DNA of 64,000 bases from Axinella damicornis (Eukaryota; Porifera; Demospongiae; Axinellida; Axinellidae): assembly GCA_963931865.1 (NCBI GenBank), contig OZ007507.1:10699533-10763532 (forward strand), read 5' to 3'. A model generated the notes under the pieces. That model ran no database searches, was not told the DNA's origin, and saw only the letters and a list, made by a program, of their open reading frames with translations. The position numbers were made by a program, and so were the translations under genes. Below are positions 58,298-64,000 of this stretch, piece by piece; the first letter of the stretch is position 1; each line of letters starts with the position of its first letter.

Positions 58298-58610
58298 GGA
58301 TCTACTATGTCGATGCGGAGGCTATGCGATTTATCCTCCGCGGGAAAGTTTGGCTGAGGCGAAGCCGAGGCTAAACTTTCCCGAAGAGGATAAACTGCAT
58401 AACCTCCAAGTCGACGTAGTAGATCCGGCTTCTACCACAGACATAACCTCCAAGTCAAGTTAGTAGCTGGATCCGGTGCTAGACAGCTACAACTCTGATT
58501 CTCAGCACAGCGTGGCGATCCTTTGATGTACCACGGAGGATAAATCGCATAACCTCCGCTATGACATCATAGCGGAGGTTATGCGATTTATCCTCCCGGT
58601 ACATCAAAGG
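58298..58610. repeat. Two foldbacks sharing an AGGTTATGCGATTTATCCTC-type core
   Basis: 58288-58428 folds around AAAGTTTGGCTGAGGCGAAG. 58513-58608 is a near-perfect hairpin around TATGACATCATA. Both carry GCGGAGGTTATGCGATTTAT or its complement. Two members of one small element family inserted close together. Confidence 0.75.
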
Positions 58611-58765
58611 AACGCCCACACACTGTGGTAGAATACTGTGGTGTAAAGGAGACTAGAATCCTTCAGCAGTGTGAATATAAGAGGATTTCTAAGAAAGCTG
58701 TAGACCACAGGTAGTGACTTCATCCAGTTTGTTTGTCAATATGAATAGGAGCTGCCAAGCATGCT

Positions 58766-58867
58766 CTGATCTGTCTGACATTGCCAACCAACATGATGTC
58801 ACCACACGGGCTCCTTTGATCTGTCTGACATTGCCAACCAACATGATGTCACCACACGGGCTCCTTT
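58766..58867. repeat. 52-bp tandem duplication
   Basis: GATCTGTCTGACATTGCCAA...CACACGGGCTCCTTT occurs twice without visible differences, so it is recent. A palindrome TAATCTGATCTGTATACAGA lies at 59038-59067. Confidence 0.85.
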
Positions 58868-59753
58868 GTGACTGGAAGCTGTCGTGGCCATCACTTCCTA
58901 CCTGTGCATGCATGCATCTCCATGCATGCTACTTCCTTTATAGGTTCAGAAGCTTTCTGGCTCCTGTACATGTGGGGACTTGTCATCCCCAGAATGTTGT
59001 AGCTATGCTGAAATTGGTATGGGAATGAGACTGCCTGTAATCTGATCTGTATACAGATCAGATTACACTCCTACCAATTGTGCCGCATAAATATTTTACA
59101 CTCCAATCTTTCCTGCTCGAGCGGACCTATTTTCCTCAATTTACGTATAGTGGCAGATTGAGATCAGGCCTGTAGGTACCATTTGTTCCATGGAAAGTGA
59201 AGGCCTAATGCCAAATTGCCTTGTAACAAGCAAAATGTTGCACTTAGTTGAGTTGTGTGTTATATGTGTGTGTGTACGTGTGTACATGTGTGTGTACATA
59301 GTTATTGTCAGTAGTCTACATACTATTGACCATGAATAAACTAACCATGGGTAGTCATAGCTTGCTGTGGCCTCTCTATTCCACTATATAGTGAATGTTT
59401 CATCCCTTGGCTGGCATTCATGGTGTTGTTTATTTCGATTTGACTCACTAAGAACTCCCCTAGGGCCAATAGGCTGTCTCTATTCGGTGGACTGGACTCA
59501 GGACTGTACTGTGGGACTGGACTCGCAGAACGTTGCGCTCATCATTTTGAAGTGTCACACAGTACTACTCTACAGTATCAAGATTCTGTCTGTGCATGAC
59601 GGAAGTGGGATGTTCGTGGGGTGGGACTACTAGACTAGTGACGCGCGACCTTCGTACTTCAATTTACTGAACCTCGAACTCCGCGAAGAATGTTCGAGAA
59701 CATTGGCCCATGCCCGGATGGGCTGGAAATCCAGCAAGCGGATGCATGCAATC

Positions 59754-59965
59754 GGGGAGCAGTGGCAGCAGTCAAAGCGGACGCAATCTGGCGAGCAGCA
59801 GTTGAAGCGGACGCAATCGGGGAGCAGCAGTTGAAACGGATGCAATCGGGGAGCAGCAGCCGAAGCGGACGCAATCGGGGAGCAGTTGAAGCGGACGCAA
59901 CTGGGAGCAGCAGCTGAAGCGGATGCAAGCGGCGAGCAGCAGCGGACGCAAACGGGGAGCAGCAG
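59754..59965. repeat. Minisatellite, about 26-33-bp GGGAGCAGCAGTTGAAGCGG units
   Basis: Seven or eight imperfect copies of GGGGAGCAG(CAG)TTGAAGCGGACGCAATC. Both strands stay largely open, producing Ala/Val/Gly and Leu/Pro/Ala-rich frames. The plus frame joins the unrepeated MFENIGPCPDGLEIQQADAC, but splice support is lacking. Confidence 0.85.
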
Positions 59966-60586
59966 CTCTGCACAGAGAGCTGTCCGGCGCCGGATTACTC
60001 ATGGTAGGCGAACGAGGGGGGAAGTAGCTGAGTGAGCAAAGCGAGCAAAGCTACTTGTACAAACTATACTTTCATCATGCACATGAACTGAATTCATGGC
60101 AGGCAAGGCACATGTACAGGTTGTAAACATGCATACAGATAATACAAATACAAAGAAGAAAAGGACATCAGACATGCATGTACGTACAAGTGGTAAGTAA
60201 AACAATGCACTCTATACAATCTTTCTCACAGGGGGACTTCTTCTTTCTTAGGGGGGGGGGGGGGGGGGGGGTTGTTACGTATGAGAGGAGAGAGATAGGG
60301 GAGAGAAGTGGAAGGTGAGGTGAAATAGTGATTTGGTAGATAGGAGGTGGTTAAGGTGAGATAGATTTTGGGACTATATAGTAACGGTGTTGGATAAACG
60401 GAGGAGAGTGAGACAAACGGAAAAGAATGAAATATAAAAGTGATAAGAGAAAGATGGTTTGGGAAATACTCTCAATTGCACTGACCTTGCAAAATGAACT
60501 TGTATGCGCACCAAAACCGCAAACCACAGATCACGTGCGGGTAGTTTGTAAACAAAGCGCTTTTTATCGAGCTAGCTGCGAGCACT

Positions 60587-61576
60587 ATGAGCTATTCGTT
60601 TGAACCGTTGAGAGGCCGAGCGTACGATGCTGATCTCCGCTGGAGAATGATATACCAACGAAAATTCCAACTGAAGACGTACCAAGACTGCACGTAACCT
60701 AAATGTGGATACTTCGACGGTGTGGAGGACGGTGCAGCGGTTCGATGACACAGGATTTGTTGACCCATTGCCTACGAATGATGGGCATGCTGTGAAACTA
60801 ACTGATTTTGACCAGTTCACGATCATCGAATCTGTATTGGACAACCCAGCCGTTTATCTGAAGGAGATTAGGCAAAACATTCAAGAAACCAGTGGAATTG
60901 TGGTTGCGGAGTCAACAATCTGTAGGTACCTTCATAAGAGTGGATTTTCCTGCCAAAAACTTGCCCAGGTGGCAAAACAAAGGAGTGCTGTCCTTAAAGG
61001 GCAGCATTCCAAGAGGAAATGGTGGCTTACAGTCCCCACATGCTGATTTTTGTGGATGAAACTATTACCGACAGGCGGTGTGCCGTCCAAAAGTATGGCT
61101 ATGGAGTGAAAGGACATCGCCCTAGCGTTCATAGGTTACTTGTAAGGGGGAAAAGATATTCTGCTATAAGTGCCCTATCTTCAACTGGAGTGATAGAACC
61201 CTTTATTACTGAGGAAAACGTTGATGCTGAACTGTATATGGAATTCGTTGAAACTAAACTACTTCCAAATGTCATGCCGTTTGATGGCAGGAATCTGAAC
61301 AGTGTGATCATCCTTGATAACGCATCAATTCATCACGTTGATGAAGTAATAGAACTGATGCAGAGCACGGGTGCACTTGTCATATTTCTACCACCATATT
61401 CACCCGATTTCAACCCAATCGAGGCAGCATTTGGCAAGATCAAAAGCAATTTGAAAGCAAATGACCTACTAGTTCAAATTGCAAGTGAAGAAGAGGTTAT
61501 CTATCTAGTGCAGCAAGCTTTTGCTTCAGTTACTGCAGAGGATTGCTGCAATTGGATGCATTATTGTGGTTATTGA
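60587..61576 (+). pseudogene. Tc1/IS630-type DD34E transposase, two frameshifts
   Basis: It starts MSYSFEPLRGRAYDADLRWR and shifts frame near 60675. It resumes with NLNVDTSTVWRTVQRFDDTG (helix-turn-helix), shifts again near 61018, and continues MLIFVDET (first D), VIILDNASIHH (second D) and FNPIEAAFGKIK (E). There are 34 residues between the second D and E. It then ends at a normal stop. No clear inverted ends or TA duplication were identified. A 21-base G-run lies upstream at 60251-60271. Confidence 0.88.
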
Positions 61577-61793
61577 AGTTTGATAGTCTTGTTCCCAGAC
61601 CCTCAAGCATGCACGGACGGGTCCAGGGATCACTGAGATAAGTGTTTGTAATAGTTTCTCAAATGTGATGTTTCAAATGATATATTGGCACAAAGCCAAT
61701 GGTCATACTGCAGGGTATACAGGGTGTATGACAAATAGGGGTTGATCACTGAAAATATAGTTCATGCAACATTTGCAACACGTCCGGTGAGTC

Positions 61794-62988
61794 GTGACCT
61801 ATTTCCCACCAAGTTTACGCATGCTGTTCAGTATGAGATGCTTCTGCTCCCTGAACTCTTCATCTGATAGCACACCATTTTCGTACAGCTCATGTAGTAC
61901 GCGAAGGTTCTGGAGGTGCTGTGAGTTCAGCTGTACTGTACGAGCAGGTGAAACAGTAGTTTGCGGAGCAGTAGCTTGTGTTTTACTTGGTGAGTCCAGT
62001 GAAGTACTTTTATTCTAAACATTAGCTACAGCCGTAGCAGCAGTTTTGACTACGTCCGATAAACTTTCTCTAGGAGAATTTTTGCGGATAATACCACCAG
62101 TAAACAAAGGAATCTTAGGAGGATCCTCAAAGCTCTCATGCTGCCCATTTGTAATCATTCTAGCCCAAAGTGCTTCGGCATGTCCATGTCAGGATGCATA
62201 CTTTTGAGTTTTTGGTAGGCTTCGTCAACTTCCTGATCATGCTGATCATGCTTAGCACGTTTGCTGCAGGTAGGCTCATCATTGTCATCACCTTTCTTCC
62301 TCTTGCCTTCACTGCGTCTTGGTTCACACCATAAGGTGACCTCATCCCCTGAATTAAATGAGCGGTTCAAAGCTGCAAGGTCTTCAGGTGATTCAATCCA
62401 ACGTTTGGTTCCCTTCTTTCCCAGATATCCAATCTGGAAGTCACCCGAGACAGGTAAACGGTCTGTCCATTAATTTGATTCGCAGAGCACTTGGTGATAC
62501 AAATTTTTGTGTAACGTTGTGCCACATTCGTGTCACAAAATCCCTCCTGGCTTTGGGATCAACAAACCTCACTGAGTAGTGGTATGTGGGCTCACAGCTT
62601 TGCAAACCTTGTGATGCCTATGAAAATCAGGAACAGACATCCTCATACACACATACACACAGTGAGCAACTACGTACTAAAACATAGCCTCCTTCCCAGG
62701 CCCCAGCTTTCCGTCGCTTGCAGTCACGGCAACGAAAAAGCTGGGCCCGGGAACGAGGCTAACTACAACACACCGTATAATATTATAGACTGGACTCACT
62801 ACTTGTGTTACCTGTTCTTCTGTACGGTTGCTGGGAATGGTCAATCTCTGGACAGGGCTAGCAGTTGCATTTGCGCTTACAACCAGAGTAGGAGAAGTCG
62901 GAATTCTGAAGCCGGCAGTGGCAGCCCACCGAAGTAAAGGGTGGGGGGTGATCGGAGACGCGGTCGACGATGGAGGCCTCGAATTCAT
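61794..62988 (-). pseudogene. Multicopy-type protein with SHOCT-like C-terminus, two exons, disrupted
   Basis: Exon 1 is 62988-62812 (59 codons, donor CAG|GTAACA); exon 2 is 62617-61794 (acceptor TTTTCATAG), phase 0. It reads YHYSVRFVDPKARRDFVTR, then (frameshift near 62470) DFQIGYLGKKGTKRWIESPE and SGDEVTLWCEPRR, a Lys-rich stretch, (frameshift near 62156) WARMITNGQHESFEDPPKIP, an in-frame TAG near 62016, and the end LHELYENGVLSDEEFREQKH. That end matches the SHOCT short C-terminal motif. I recall similar proteins as abundant in non-bilaterian genomes but cannot name a function; a mobile-element origin is possible. If the breaks are sequencing errors it could be a real gene. Confidence 0.6.
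62685..62761. mobile_element. TAGCCTCC foldback, 9-bp target duplication
   Basis: A 77-bp hairpin in the intron of the SHOCT-like gene. The flanks are ACTAAAACA (62676-62684) and ACTACAACA (62762-62770), one mismatch. Confidence 0.82.
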
Positions 62989-62989
62989 G

Positions 62990-63773
62990 TCTCTGCCACT
63001 CGCATAAAACTATTAAACTCTTGCGGCGCGTGCCCGCCAAAACTGAGCACGTGGTTGGATGGCTTCGATTGGATGAAACTTACGTCAATAGATTTTCGAT
63101 TTCGAATTTCAGTTTCCGGCTTTTCAAAAGAATTTGCAGGGCCCGCGCTATCGAGAGTAGTGAGAATGCAATGTTATAAAATGAAAAAACCATGCAGGAT
63201 TGGTGGTTGTGGGAAATAGCTACAAAATATAGATATGTGGAGGGTGTGCATGTATACAAAGAAATGGGGAGGTTATAAGGGGGGGGGGGGGGGGGGGGGG
63301 GGGGGGAGGGGAAGGGGGGCACAAAAGGAGGAACTAGTTGAAGATCAGTTTCTAAAAATGTTTCTGTATATACGTATAATTAGAAAATAAAGCAATAATG
63401 CAGTGTTCAATCGACTGTCCACGTATGTGGTTGTAAATCCGTTGACGATGAAAAGAGGGAAGCTAACAGCCCCACACATCGATACTTACTGGTTACTTAG
63501 TCAATCTTCTTTGCGTCTGGGAACGTGTCCAGAATGCGCAGAGATGCTACGAGAGCGCTTCCTGATCGCTAAAAAGAACACGTAAAAAAAAAATTTCCGC
63601 GCTTTGCGCGGACTGATCACCTTCAGCTGTGCGCTGTGTATGTGGCAACCAACCTGCTGAAACCCCCTTTCAACATTTCCTTCTAGATCCGCCACTGCAG
63701 CTGTGTTGCTAAACCTCGCGTACGTATATTTCCTATGCCGTTCTGCAATTTCCTGTGTTCAGAAATAATGAGT
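62990..63773. other. No gene seen; poly-G run and repeat relic
   Basis: A 28-base G-run is at 63279-63306. The complement of CAGTGGCGGATCTAGAAGG lies at about 63680-63698, with a GCGCGCTTTGCGCGG-like hairpin nearby, resembling the relics at 29900 and 46140. This stretch is part of the unit B-specific insertion. Confidence 0.5.
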
Positions 63774-64000
63774 GCAACTTTTTCTGTGAGTCCAGTCCCT
63801 GCAGTCCAGTGCCGAGTCCAGTCCACCAAATAGAGACGGCCGAGCCAATAGTAGACAGTAAAACTGGTCGCTGGCTACAGGCCTATGTTTGTACATTTAT
63901 ACATGTACCATAATCTCCAACTGTAACAGGAAGTAAATCCTAGTTGTTAGCATTCCATTGCCTTGGCACATGGTCTACTCTCCTTTGACCCGAGGGTAAA
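63774..64000 (+). repeat. Unit B resumption of the receptor intron
   Basis: It matches 32574-32785 closely (GAGACGGCCGAGCCAATAGT, GGAAGTAAATCCTAGTTGTT). In unit A the next receptor exon begins 86 bp after this segment, so the unit B equivalent should lie just past the window. Confidence 0.85.

Larger units (their letters stand above)
48382..64000. repeat. Tandem segmental duplication, unit B (incomplete)
   Basis: Homologous to the start of unit A in the same orientation. The last homologous piece, 63774-64000, matches 32574-32785 (CAGTGCCGAGTCCAGTCCAC core), so the unit continues past the window. Unit B has large private insertions: 48526-51249, 51483-51618 and 55512-63773. Confidence 0.85.

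Noticed and set aside
62941..63322. Proline-rich and basic short frames
   Set aside because: Generated by the 28-base G-run and antisense to the SHOCT-like first exon.

Overview
The window is eukaryotic and almost certainly animal nuclear DNA. Genes are split by short and long introns with canonical splice sites. There is a signal peptide/cbEGF/transmembrane gene, an F-box/LRR gene, an NAA50-like N-acetyltransferase, an intronic tRNA-Asn and a very dense load of DNA-transposon relics, retroelement fragments and simple repeats. The mix suggests a marine invertebrate, perhaps a sponge or cnidarian; that is inference, and no species can be named. One 200-base assembly gap lies at 8793-8992. Most long open frames are artefacts of (TG)n, (GGGA)n, poly-G runs or foldback repeats.

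Layout. 1-7.0 kb: repeats only, including a 1.1-kb hAT-like foldback with an 8-bp target duplication. 7.0-8.8 kb: a broken Ty3/gypsy pol. 9.1-11.0 kb: a GGGA satellite. 11.3-12.2 kb (minus): the first two coding exons of an NAA50-like gene, the rest not seen. 12.4-19.6 kb (plus): an apparently complete eight-coding-exon gene for a zinc-ribbon/F-box/leucine-rich-repeat protein, with a tRNA-Asn(GTT) in one intron and two probable GC-AG introns. 19.7-22.5 kb: several MITE-type elements.

22.57 kb to the window end: a tandem duplication of a roughly 25.8-kb two-gene unit. Unit A runs 22569-48381; unit B starts at 48382 and leaves the window. Each unit begins with a minus-strand two-exon gene joining a C11orf68/BLES03-like (eIF4E-fold) domain to an eIF4H-like C-terminal tail. 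A plus-strand cell-surface gene follows. In unit A this second gene has a phase-consistent nine-exon model of 453 residues: signal peptide, a novel cysteine-containing domain, four EGF repeats, a membrane segment and a 107-residue tail. In unit B only its first exon and an alternative second exon are visible. The units have since been filled with different insertions, so homologous segments date those insertions and give empty sites.

The mobile-element record is clear. Several families use TTAA target duplications (piggyBac- or Kolobok-like). One is a 2.7-kb piggyBac-like copy carrying a 1-kb near-perfect palindrome. Small TAGCCTCG...CGAGGCTA foldbacks repeatedly show 9-bp target duplications. 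Other elements have 8-bp (hAT-like) or TA duplications. Two LINE fragments, a copia fragment, a DD34E Tc1/IS630-type transposase pseudogene and a SHOCT-like multicopy protein pseudogene complete the set.
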